Shown here: positions 56,889 through 64,000 of the stretch, one piece after another
Layout: each line of letters starts with the position of its first letter
Numbering within the stretch: the first letter of the stretch is position 1
Source of the DNA: Clostridiaceae bacterium
Lineage (GTDB): Bacteria > Bacillota > Clostridia > Lachnospirales > Lachnospiraceae
Assembly (NCBI GenBank): GCA_910575795.1
Contig: CAJTGE010000012.1
Coordinates: 62,001-126,000, forward strand
Direction of reading: 5' to 3'
Length of the DNA: 64,000 nt
The notes under the pieces: model-generated
The model's input: only the letters and a program-made list of their open reading frames with translations
The model's database searches: none
What the model was told of the DNA's origin: nothing
Position numbers and translations under genes: made by a program

Positions 56889-57545
56889 TTACCTCCGGCT
56901 TTCTATTTTATACCGCAGCCTTCTGAAGGCTCTCTGTATGTATGAAATATTACAACTCATCTTTCCTGCATTGGTATAATTGAAATAAACGCCACAATCG
57001 TGTGGTACGGTAATACAGTAATGATTGAATTGCAGATATTTAATCAGATCCTTCATCATTGATTCCGCTATATCAGTATCGGAAACCGTCTTCCCCTTAA
57101 ATGAATTTCCGTACATACGGCTCAAAATCCCATTCCTGTATTTTTCCGGAATATATTTTTTCTGGAGTAAAATGTGATATATGACAGAATACATATCATT
57201 CGTTTCGTCCGGCAAATAATATAATCCGTTAAACTGCCTGCACAACAGTATATCCTTTTCCCAGTTTTTGTCATAATACCGATCTCCCACATAACGAATG
57301 TCAATCCTGACTTTATGATTTGCAACTGTAATATAATAATTATCCCTTCGCCGGCTGCTATATATGGGAACCGCTCCGGATAATTCAATAAAAGCCTTCC
57401 TGTTCTCACACAGAACGTCCAGATCTCCGTCGTTTTTTATAAGGCTGTTTTTCCAGTCTATGTCATCTCCATTCCGCAAAACAACATAATTGCAATTTTC
57501 GTTTATATCCTTAAAAAAATCATACAGGCATTCCCATCTTTTCAT
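56889..57545 (-). CDS. Nucleotidyltransferase-fold-like protein, second of a pair
   Basis: The 218-residue protein begins with NYVVLRNGDDIDW and NDGDLDVLCE (D41 and D43), resembling the D-x-D strand of minimal nucleotidyltransferases; no true GS motif precedes it. The remainder is mixed alpha/beta with aromatic and charged residues (DIRYVGDRYYDKNWEKDI). I do not identify a specific family. It follows the other nucleotidyltransferase-like gene after a 73-base gap, with GGAGGTG 7 bases before its ATG. Within a polysaccharide cluster it may attach or activate a phosphate- or nucleotide-linked substituent; this is inference. Confidence 0.45.
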   Translation of the reverse strand: MKRWECLYDFFKDINENCNYVVLRNGDDIDWKNSLIKNDGDLDVLCENRKAFIELSGAVPIYSSRRRDNYYITVANHKVRIDIRYVGDRYYDKNWEKDILLCRQFNGLYYLPDETNDMYSVIYHILLQKKYIPEKYRNGILSRMYGNSFKGKTVSDTDIAESMMKDLIKYLQFNHYCITVPHDCGVYFNYTNAGKMSCNISYIQRAFRRLRYKIESRR

Positions 57546-57618
57546 GCGGACACACCTCCATCCACAGGCTTGTCCACAAATGAGAATGAAGCAGCAAATG
57601 AATTTTTAAATGAATGAA

Positions 57619-58173
57619 TTACCCCCCCCCCAGGAAGAGTTTGGGAAGTCTATGGATCTTTTCAAATCCCTTCCAGAAAATGACACGTAGTTTTACATAA
57701 ATGCTGTTCCAAAAAGATAAACGAAATAATTTTATGTATTCTAAGGCCCTAAAATCAAATTTGTTTTTCAATGCCAAGTCGCTTTCAATCTCCTTTAAAT
57801 CAACCGTATCCTTTGGGCGTAATAATTTTTCTTTATAGGCATATTCGATCTCCGGAGATACGATCTTAATTCCTTCATAATATCTAAATACATTATGGGT
57901 AAACAAATCATAATCCTGGATTCCAAGATTCAGGTAACGATTTCTGAACAAGTCCACATGTTCCGACAGATCTGTATGATCGAGGAACAACAGCCTGAAC
58001 CTGACGCATAACGGCACCTTTTTCCATGCATGTCTGCATACGCAAAATTCAATATCGTTGTTTTTCCTTCCCCCGCAGGCGGTTATGGCAGAACTCCCGA
58101 CGATCATAATTTCATCCTCTGACAATCCAAGCCTCCTCACATCCTGCATCATTTCAGAAAAGTAGAAAAGCAT
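57619..58173 (-). CDS. Nucleotidyltransferase-like protein ending in a poly-G tract
   Basis: The 184-residue protein has IMIVGSSAITACGGRKNNDIEF near the start, close to the GS-x(9-11)-D-x-D/E pattern of the nucleotidyltransferase fold (G26-S27, D40, E42). Downstream it is helical with a basic C-terminal part. It overlaps the kinase-like gene by 25 bases and has GGAGGAG just before its ATG. The last codons are Leu-Gly-Gly-Gly from a G10 tract directly before TAA. If the tract were one base longer, the frame would run 26 codons further and stop overlapping the next ATG as ATGA. Function is unknown. Confidence 0.5.
   Translation of the reverse strand: MLFYFSEMMQDVRRLGLSEDEIMIVGSSAITACGGRKNNDIEFCVCRHAWKKVPLCVRFRLLFLDHTDLSEHVDLFRNRYLNLGIQDYDLFTHNVFRYYEGIKIVSPEIEYAYKEKLLRPKDTVDLKEIESDLALKNKFDFRALEYIKLFRLSFWNSIYVKLRVIFWKGFEKIHRLPKLFLGGG
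57622..57631 (-). repeat. G10 homopolymer at the end of the first nucleotidyltransferase-like gene
   Basis: Ten C on the plus strand lie directly before the stop codon at 57619-57621. It is the second G10 tract at a gene end in this cluster and a possible slippage site. Confidence 0.8.
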
Positions 58174-58772
58174 CTTTTCTCCTCCATATGTTTTAAGATA
58201 ATATCAACCGTATCCTCAATCCCTGTGCTGGACGTATCGATTTTAATTACATCCTTCAGAGGAATATAGTAATCATCAAATACGTTTTTTATCCTTCTCA
58301 AGTCATCTATCCCGGACAAACCGGCTATATCATCTTTCCGCTTCACCGATACAGAAACATCGCACATTAGATAAAAAGTTATAGTCGGCCGATAAAAGCA
58401 TTTTGTAAAAATCACTGTATATAAAAGCTGAACCAATTTACCTTTAAACGTCGCCTTTTCCGTCCGGTACCAAAGAGCCTGCTCGTCAACATACCGGTCA
58501 AAAATAATGAGTTTATCGGAACCGGCATGCTTATAGACCCTTTTATACATCTCGAATATCAATATCCATTTCCCATAGATTTTTTCTGTCAGGGAATACA
58601 TCTTTCCCGGCTTTGACAGATATTTTTCTGCCATCCTGGTTTCCCAGTTTTTCGACCCCATATATTGAATTTCACTTTTTTCGTTTCCTAAATAATCAGA
58701 CAGCCGTTTTACGGCCGTGCTTTTACCTGTGCCGTCCACTCCTGTAATACAGACAGAAACAAACCTTTTCAT
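58149..58772 (-). CDS. Thymidylate-kinase-like P-loop kinase
   Basis: From the ATG at 58772 (GGGAGGGG upstream; a longer start at 58784 is possible) the protein has 207 residues. The Walker A motif GVDGTGKST (11-19) and IIFDRYVDEQALWY (the DRY-like motif, about 90-103) are those of the thymidylate-kinase family. A LID-like segment (VSVKRKDDIAG) is also present. True Tmk is a housekeeping gene and is usually not in polysaccharide clusters, and the rest of this sequence is divergent. It may therefore phosphorylate a sugar, nucleotide or alcohol used for the polymer. It overlaps the following gene by 25 bases. Confidence 0.65.
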   Translation of the reverse strand: MKRFVSVCITGVDGTGKSTAVKRLSDYLGNEKSEIQYMGSKNWETRMAEKYLSKPGKMYSLTEKIYGKWILIFEMYKRVYKHAGSDKLIIFDRYVDEQALWYRTEKATFKGKLVQLLYTVIFTKCFYRPTITFYLMCDVSVSVKRKDDIAGLSGIDDLRRIKNVFDDYYIPLKDVIKIDTSSTGIEDTVDIILKHMEEKRCFSTFLK

Positions 58773-58823
58773 AACCCCTCCCATATGGTAAAGAATCCGC
58801 CTTCCTGATTCATCCGGCGCGGC

Positions 58824-59891
58824 TCATGGAACCTTCTTTTCACTTATATTTTTTATATACTCATAAAATGTCCTGTGGTATTCAACGATCGCCCTGCTTT
58901 CTTTTGCTATCCGTTCCCTCTTTTTTTCCTTTAAAGCTAATTTTGAGGCAAGGAGCAAACGGCACATCAAATACATATACATATATTTTTCTGTTTGTTC
59001 CGGACAAAACCGGAGCTGAAAGCGTTCAAAACAGCTTGCTATTGTACCGGCAGAGGTTCCGCCTCCGCTCATCAACACATCCAGAAGCACCGTTGAACCA
59101 TAATCTGACAGCTCTGCAAATATGGGATTAAATATATCGTAAAAGAAAACCTCTTCTCTGGCATATTCATAATCGATGTACCATAATCTCTTCCCGTCAA
59201 AAAGCGTATTTCCAAAATGGATATCGCCGTGCAAATAAATATATGGCATTTTTCCCAGATCGAAGCACCTTTTTGCAAGGTCATCAAACATAGCCTGTAA
59301 TTCCCGGTTTCCTGTTTTGAGGATTATATTTCTCTCTTTATATGGATTTCCCCAGTATACCGCCTTGCTTGCGCGGTAAAAGCGGGCCAGGTCGTTTAGC
59401 ACCGTATCGTAGTTGTCTTTTATCTCCGCCTCCTTCCAATATTTTCTGGGAATATGGGAGATACATCGTTCGAGCAGGAGATTCCCCTTTCTCTTTACAA
59501 ACGGAGTATGGAAATGTGCGGAAAAAAATTCGTATTGCCCTGTCCGCATACCGCTGTCCTGTGATATAAAACTCAATACTGCCGCATGCCTGAAATCAAA
59601 TATCTTACATTCCCCATTTGCCGTAAACAGCACACATTGGCCGGCAAACCTGCCTTTTATCCCTTTTCCGTTTCTCACCGGAATGATCCACCTCTGGGAA
59701 GGCGCGCATTCCGGCGTAAACAGCATACCTGCGCAAACCTGCAGAAAATCCGCCCTGATCAAAAAGGCCTTTCCCGGCTTTATATAATAATAGGCTCCTG
59801 ATTCCAGATATGGCCTGCATTGTCTCAAATGCCTCAAATTTGATGCGCTCCTGAACAGGCCGTACTGGCCTTTTATCATGTCAGATATCAT
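58824..59891 (-). CDS. APH/choline-kinase-like phosphotransferase
   Basis: The 355-residue protein has the catalytic loop YIYLHGDIHFGNTLFDG (about 212-228) with the active-site aspartate and asparagine. The metal-binding LWYIDYEYAREEVFFYD (about 231-247) follows, as in aminoglycoside and choline/ethanolamine kinases of the APH family. The ATP-binding N-lobe is weakly conserved. Such kinases in wall or capsule clusters often phosphorylate choline, ethanolamine or a sugar to be attached to the polymer; the substrate is unknown here. It overlaps the GT32 gene by 11 bases. Confidence 0.6.
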   Translation of the reverse strand: MISDMIKGQYGLFRSASNLRHLRQCRPYLESGAYYYIKPGKAFLIRADFLQVCAGMLFTPECAPSQRWIIPVRNGKGIKGRFAGQCVLFTANGECKIFDFRHAAVLSFISQDSGMRTGQYEFFSAHFHTPFVKRKGNLLLERCISHIPRKYWKEAEIKDNYDTVLNDLARFYRASKAVYWGNPYKERNIILKTGNRELQAMFDDLAKRCFDLGKMPYIYLHGDIHFGNTLFDGKRLWYIDYEYAREEVFFYDIFNPIFAELSDYGSTVLLDVLMSGGGTSAGTIASCFERFQLRFCPEQTEKYMYMYLMCRLLLASKLALKEKKRERIAKESRAIVEYHRTFYEYIKNISEKKVP

Positions 59892-60708
59892 ACTTCTTTC
59901 TGTCCTTTTTCTTTTGTCTGAGCCACTTCCCGGACTGAACCATTGCCTCCGTCAGGCTTTCATATTTTGCGATAGAAATAAACCTGGCTATATGGCCGGA
60001 AAGCGGGGCTGAAAAAAAGCGGTGCATTTTCTCTTTCAGGGCAATGCGGTATTTATCCTCATCTGACAGCCATGAACCATCAAAGTGGTGAATACACAGC
60101 GTATGTTCCGTAATCTTTGTCTCAAGCGTCTCAAAATTTTTGGGGCAAAGATATTCTGACGGCAATAGTGTAAAGCCCCTCACAGTCTGCTTTTTATTGT
60201 CCAGGCTCAGGCCATATTTCAGGCAGGCATCGGTGATTCTTGTCACATTTGGCGTCAAATCAAAGCTCCCATCCTTAAGCCTAAAATGGATATCATTGTA
60301 AGCGCTCAGAAATTCCAAAAACATCTCCTGCCCCTCCCGGCAGGCCATAAGGCCTGTCGAGATTCGAGTCTGACACTCGAATCCAGACACCGCTTCGTAC
60401 TGCCTTAAGCTGTCCAGCGGCTTAAGCAGCTCGACATCGGTATCCATATAGATCCCGCCCATTGCCGACAGCGCATACAGCCTTGCCACATCGGATACAA
60501 AGGCCCATTTTTTCGCTTCATAGGCCTCCCGCATATAATCGTTATAATTTATATCAAAATTCGTTTCGTTCCACTCAATAATCTGATAACCTGGGCAATA
60601 TTTCCTCCAACTGGCTATACATTTCCTCGCCATGTCCGGAAGCGGGTTTCCCCCAAACCAACAATAGTGAATGATTGGCGGAATCTTTTCTGTACCGTTT
60701 TCTGCCAT
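59881..60708 (-). CDS. GT32-type glycosyltransferase with DXD motif
   Basis: From the ATG at 60708 (AAGGGTGG about 8 bases upstream; GTG at 60720 possible) the protein has 275 residues. IPPIIHYCWFGGNPLP (about 10-25) and the DXD motif GGIYMDTDVELL (about 83-94) identify the Gly_transf_sug/GT32 family that transfers a sugar from a nucleotide donor. The WAFVSDVARLYAL block lies between them. It is a cytoplasmic or peripheral enzyme that adds one sugar to the lipid-linked repeat. The 3' end overlaps the next gene by 11 bases. Confidence 0.88.
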   Translation of the reverse strand: MAENGTEKIPPIIHYCWFGGNPLPDMARKCIASWRKYCPGYQIIEWNETNFDINYNDYMREAYEAKKWAFVSDVARLYALSAMGGIYMDTDVELLKPLDSLRQYEAVSGFECQTRISTGLMACREGQEMFLEFLSAYNDIHFRLKDGSFDLTPNVTRITDACLKYGLSLDNKKQTVRGFTLLPSEYLCPKNFETLETKITEHTLCIHHFDGSWLSDEDKYRIALKEKMHRFFSAPLSGHIARFISIAKYESLTEAMVQSGKWLRQKKKDRKKYDI

Positions 60709-60726
60709 CTCATTTTCCACCCTTCT

Positions 60727-61665
60727 TTATCTCCGCTTTCTGCAGGCAGCCCTTGTAAAGAACATATCCCATGCCGTTCTTCTCCCATAGGCTGTTGCCA
60801 TAATCTGCATCCCGCCCCATAAAAAACGCAGATATTTTTTCTCCGCTTTATATGCCAGCATTGCATGGGAATACTTCTGATACTGAGCATACCTCTCTCT
60901 TTCCCGTTTTGCCCCCTCGCTTAAGAGATACGCTTTCACCTCATCTTCGCCCACGCCGCGTCCCCTTTTATACTGTCCGCGCAGATAATAGCCGCACAAT
61001 CTCTGTTCTGCCTTTCTTGTCCTCGATATACTGCCTGAATGATACCTGTACAGCAGGCATATCTGATCCAGGTTTCCGAGCCGAAAACCAGCTTTCCTTG
61101 CCCGCAATAAAAAATCATAATCTTCACACGCCGGTATATCCCGATATCCTTTTAACGCAGTAAAAACCTCCCGCTTCCCAAACCAGGCCGGGTGCGCTAT
61201 CGCTGAACCGTAATTTAATGCGCGGCTGGTTTCGCGGCATGAAACTGGATAATGCGAGCGTTTTTCCAATACGCGGTTGTTTTCATCAATTACCGTGATC
61301 TGCCCTCCTGCCAAATCCAGGCCCCTTGCCTCTAAATCATTCCTCTGCAGCTTCAGCCTGTCCGGACAGGAAATGTCATCTGCATCCATCCTCGCTATAT
61401 AGTATCCGGACGCCGCGGAAAGAGCACGGTTCAGGCTATACACAAGCCCCCTGTTTTTGTCATTTATTAATACAATGATCCTTCTGTCCTTTTTCTGGTA
61501 GCTGTAAATACAATCCATCACCCTCTGATTATCCGGCGCGTCAATCACGATAATGAATTCCAGATTCTGATACGTCTGTTTCAAAATGGATTCCACAGAG
61601 CCGGCAATCCAGTCCGGCGGTTCATGATAAACGCTCATAATAACGCTTATTTTTTTATTCTCCAC
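60727..61665 (-). CDS. GT2 family glycosyltransferase
   Basis: The 312-residue protein starts with a GTG (GAGGAG about 12 bases upstream; no ATG is nearby). It has the GT-A fold: SVIMSVYHEPPDWIAGSVES (about 8-27), FIIVIDAP and the nucleotide-sugar metal site YIARMDADDIS (about 88-98). PACEDYDFLLRARKAGFRLG near residue 185 is the usual second block with the catalytic acidic residue. A basic C-terminal tail may touch the membrane. It adds a sugar to the growing repeat unit. It lies 8 bases after the polymerase gene. Confidence 0.9.
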   Translation of the reverse strand: MENKKISVIMSVYHEPPDWIAGSVESILKQTYQNLEFIIVIDAPDNQRVMDCIYSYQKKDRRIIVLINDKNRGLVYSLNRALSAASGYYIARMDADDISCPDRLKLQRNDLEARGLDLAGGQITVIDENNRVLEKRSHYPVSCRETSRALNYGSAIAHPAWFGKREVFTALKGYRDIPACEDYDFLLRARKAGFRLGNLDQICLLYRYHSGSISRTRKAEQRLCGYYLRGQYKRGRGVGEDEVKAYLLSEGAKRERERYAQYQKYSHAMLAYKAEKKYLRFLWGGMQIMATAYGRRTAWDMFFTRAACRKRR

Positions 61666-61673
61666 TTCTTTTC

Positions 61674-62885
61674 TTATCTCCTCAGAGTCTCCACGAATGA
61701 TACAGATAAAAACAGGGTAATATACTCATAGTACATATCCCCTTTATACTCAAAAGCCGCAAAGGATCCTATGACGAGAAGAAATAAAAGCACACTCTTC
61801 CTCCTCACATCCCACACCGCGCATAACGCGGCCCCATACGACACGAGCGCGCCCGCAATCCCCCAGAACAGGATATTGCGCATGATCCCTGAGTCCGTGC
61901 CCATATAATACTTTCCCTCAAAGGTGTAATACCCGTCCCCAAACAGGATCGTATCCAGATCCGGCATAAAGGTCGAATCCACCAGGGCTGACAGCGATAC
62001 ATTGTCAAAGCGCCCGGTGGTAAACAGGTTGACAAACGGCTTTGACATCCATATATACCAGTCTGAGATAACCGGAACCTCCCTCAGCGCCCAGACAGAT
62101 CCCAAAAACAGCGCCCCGCACAGCGCAAACCACACACAATTCTGCATATGCCTTCTGTTCCATACCACAACCGCCGCGGCGCTTGCGGCCAGCGTCACAG
62201 CCAGCCCCGACCGTCCGTAAAACATATTTCCCAGAAGGCACAGCCCGTACAAAACCAGAAAAACAGGCCGCTTCAGCCTGACGCCTGAATCCTCACAATA
62301 GAACAGGTACAGCGCAAACAGACAGCCCAGCGTGCAGCGGAAGGTTACGCGGAAGCCCGCAAAGCCCTGCCACCCGATCCGGAAGGTATAGCCAAAGGAT
62401 TCCGAGAGATTTCCCGAACGCTCAATCGTTTCCCGGAACATGCCCAGCCACAGCGGCTGCAGCCCCGGTATGAATACCAGGCATAATGTCCCGATCACAT
62501 AAATGGCGGCCGCCAGGGCAAAGTAATAGTAAAACAGCTCCGCCGACGCCCTGCCCTGATAGCGCTTTGCCAGCACACAGGCGAGGAACACATAAATAAT
62601 GAGTTTCCTGAATACAAACGTAGCTGTCGTTATATAGGAATAATCCCCTGTCTCATGAAGCATCGGATACGCCACGCAGAGCGGCAGCATGGCTGCGCAC
62701 AGGCCCAAAACCATCCACTGGCGTTTGGATATCACCCTAAATAAGCGGATATGGAACAGGAGATAACACAGCGGAATCCCGTAAATAATCGCATAGGATA
62801 TCAAAGCCGGGCAGCGAAGCATCACCGGATACATAAAAAAACAAAACAGAGCCGTTATCTTTTTCGAGGTTTTCTCATCCTGCAT
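61674..62885 (-). CDS. wzy: Wzy-like polysaccharide polymerase
   Basis: About 403 residues from the ATG at 62885 (a TTG at 62909 gives eight more). It has ten or more hydrophobic segments and one larger outside loop (about 270-320, including VSLSALVDSTFMPDLDTILFG), the usual layout of Wzy polymerases that join lipid-linked units. Sequence identity among these proteins is low, so the assignment rests on topology and on being next to Wzx and several glycosyltransferases. It overlaps the 3' end of the glycerophosphotransferase-like gene by 31 bases. Confidence 0.7.
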   Translation of the reverse strand: MQDEKTSKKITALFCFFMYPVMLRCPALISYAIIYGIPLCYLLFHIRLFRVISKRQWMVLGLCAAMLPLCVAYPMLHETGDYSYITTATFVFRKLIIYVFLACVLAKRYQGRASAELFYYYFALAAAIYVIGTLCLVFIPGLQPLWLGMFRETIERSGNLSESFGYTFRIGWQGFAGFRVTFRCTLGCLFALYLFYCEDSGVRLKRPVFLVLYGLCLLGNMFYGRSGLAVTLAASAAAVVVWNRRHMQNCVWFALCGALFLGSVWALREVPVISDWYIWMSKPFVNLFTTGRFDNVSLSALVDSTFMPDLDTILFGDGYYTFEGKYYMGTDSGIMRNILFWGIAGALVSYGAALCAVWDVRRKSVLLFLLVIGSFAAFEYKGDMYYEYITLFLSVSFVETLRR

Positions 62886-63991
62886 ATCGCCGCATATACC
62901 CTTTCGCAATTCTTATCGTCGTACAGCTTAAAAAACGCCCGGTGCGCGGCCTCAGCCTTTTCGTCAAACGCAAAGCCGTTTTCTATTCTCTTTACTATCA
63001 GCTCCACCGCTTCCTCCTCTGTCTCTGCCACTGTCCCAAACCCGCATGTCCTGTAATCAAAATAAGAAGAACCGTACTGGTATTTCCTGTACTTTTTTTC
63101 ATCAAACTGATAATAAATGACAGGCTTTTTCATGTAGGCGAAATCCATTGACACGCTGGAATAATCTGTGATCATCAGGCTGCACTCTTTTAAAAGCGCC
63201 TGGATGTCATACTCCTCCTGTGTACAGAGGATCACCGGATACCCCGCCCGGAACAGATGCAGATAATGCTGCGCGTTCCGGTGTGGGTAAAAATACAGAA
63301 CCGTCCCCGTCTCCCGCAGGTATCCGAGAAGCCGCTCATTCCGGAGCAGCGATTTCCAGGCCGTGATGTATTCCGACGACGCCGCATCGTCAGGTCCTGC
63401 CCCGCCGTCATCCCCGGCCCTGGATTTTAATTTCAGCCAGTACCTCCAGGTCGGCATCAGGAGTATCTTCTTTGGGTCTGCTTTCAGGCCATGGTAGCGG
63501 TCAAAACGACAGAGCCCGCAGTATCTCACCCATCCCTTCGGATATCCGAACGTATCGCGGATATAGGCATATTCCGGCGCGGCCCCTGCGATGAACAGGC
63601 GCATTTTTGTGTTCCTGTAATGCAGAAATTCGGCATTGTTTAACATCACCCCGTGCTGAAGGAAGACGCGCCGGTTTTTTAAAAGCCCGCTCACCTCCAG
63701 CGCATAGCAGACCGCGGCGTTCGGCTTCCCGCCCTTCTGCGAGCTGATATTGACATCCGCCGCCAGATAATAGATCCAATGCTTTACAGAACCTGCCTCT
63801 AAAATGTATGGCTCATACCGTTTCAGCTTCTCATAATCCGGCGAATCCGTTTTAATAGCATAATAAACCTCTGTTTCCGGATGATGTTCTTTTATATACT
63901 CGAAAAAAACATATCCGTTATCCCTCGCCTCCGCCGCCTCTTCGCAGATCAGCCAGAAAAAGGCGTGTCTTCTTTTTAATCTTGCCCTCAT
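62855..63991 (-). CDS. CDP-glycerol glycerophosphotransferase family protein (TagB/TagF-like)
   Basis: At least 378 residues from an ATG at 63991; the frame may extend past the window edge, so the true start is uncertain. The Glyphos_transf hallmarks are present: FLQHGVMLNNAEFLHYR (about 115-131), LLMPTWRYWLK near residue 173 and MITDYSSVSMDFAYMKKPVI (about 272-291). The DARDNGYVFFEYIKEHHPE opening matches TagB/TagF-like proteins. They transfer glycerol- or ribitol-phosphate from CDP-alcohols, so a phosphodiester in the polymer is likely. It is the most upstream cluster gene in this window. Confidence 0.82.
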   Translation of the reverse strand: MRARLKRRHAFFWLICEEAAEARDNGYVFFEYIKEHHPETEVYYAIKTDSPDYEKLKRYEPYILEAGSVKHWIYYLAADVNISSQKGGKPNAAVCYALEVSGLLKNRRVFLQHGVMLNNAEFLHYRNTKMRLFIAGAAPEYAYIRDTFGYPKGWVRYCGLCRFDRYHGLKADPKKILLMPTWRYWLKLKSRAGDDGGAGPDDAASSEYITAWKSLLRNERLLGYLRETGTVLYFYPHRNAQHYLHLFRAGYPVILCTQEEYDIQALLKECSLMITDYSSVSMDFAYMKKPVIYYQFDEKKYRKYQYGSSYFDYRTCGFGTVAETEEEAVELIVKRIENGFAFDEKAEAAHRAFFKLYDDKNCERVYAAICRMRKPRKR

Positions 63992-64000
63992 GACGCATGA

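Overview
The window reads as chromosome of a Gram-positive, anaerobic member of the Clostridia, most like the Lachnospiraceae. The reasons are strong Shine-Dalgarno sites and sigma-A type promoters, the hrcA-grpE-dnaK-dnaJ operon behind a CIRCE operator, a rubrerythrin, an LPXTG-anchored surface protein, secreted proteins with cell-wall-binding repeats, MBOAT/SGNH acyl-transfer genes, and many short palindromic intergenic elements. Base composition is GC-rich by eye, except for an AT-richer island at about 55.4-60.7 kb. No tRNA, rRNA or CRISPR array was seen.

Layout. 0-0.8 kb: start of an AI-2E family transporter, then a probable 6S RNA with its own promoter and terminator. 0.8-4.5 kb: nucleoside salvage operon deoB-deoC-cdd-deoA (minus strand), divergent from a chemotaxis receptor (4.7-6.7 kb). 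6.9-7.7 kb: ferredoxin plus a membrane 4Fe-4S protein. 8.1-10.8 kb: SGNH-like protein and MBOAT acyltransferase. 11.3-15.4 kb: small metabolic or unknown genes and a membrane glycosyltransferase-like protein. 15.5-17.2 kb: ilvN-ilvC with two palindromes around the promoter. 17.4-20.4 kb: nudC, an orphan NuoE-like protein, and a DUF4392 gene behind an attenuator-like leader.

20.4-41.4 kb is a four-gene surface-protein locus transcribed leftward: a DUF6273-type secreted protein, a GLUG/Ig-like protein with wall-binding repeats, a 4520-residue multi-SpaA/Cna-B protein ending in LPKTG, and a smaller wall-binding-repeat protein. No sortase is present in the window, so anchoring must use one encoded elsewhere. 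41.9-43.7 kb: DUF805 and DUF3592-like proteins and rubrerythrin. 43.9-48.9 kb: the class I heat-shock operon. 49.1-52.2 kb: a secreted 3D-domain protein, convergent with a probable integrase / 52-residue protein / amidase operon.

52.4-64.0 kb is a leftward surface-polysaccharide cluster: a CDP-glycerol glycerophosphotransferase family protein, a Wzy-like polymerase, several glycosyltransferases, a Wzx-like flippase, a GT2-GtrA fusion, a GT-C-like protein, and an unusual run of kinase-like and nucleotidyltransferase-like genes. It ends in a strong terminator. Two genes in it carry G10 tracts right at their stop codons.

Interspersed through the intergenic regions are at least six kinds of short inverted-repeat elements. 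The candidates most worth testing for something new are the DUF4392 leader, the poly-G tracts with the kinase/nucleotidyltransferase module, the ilvN operators, and the palindromic element families.
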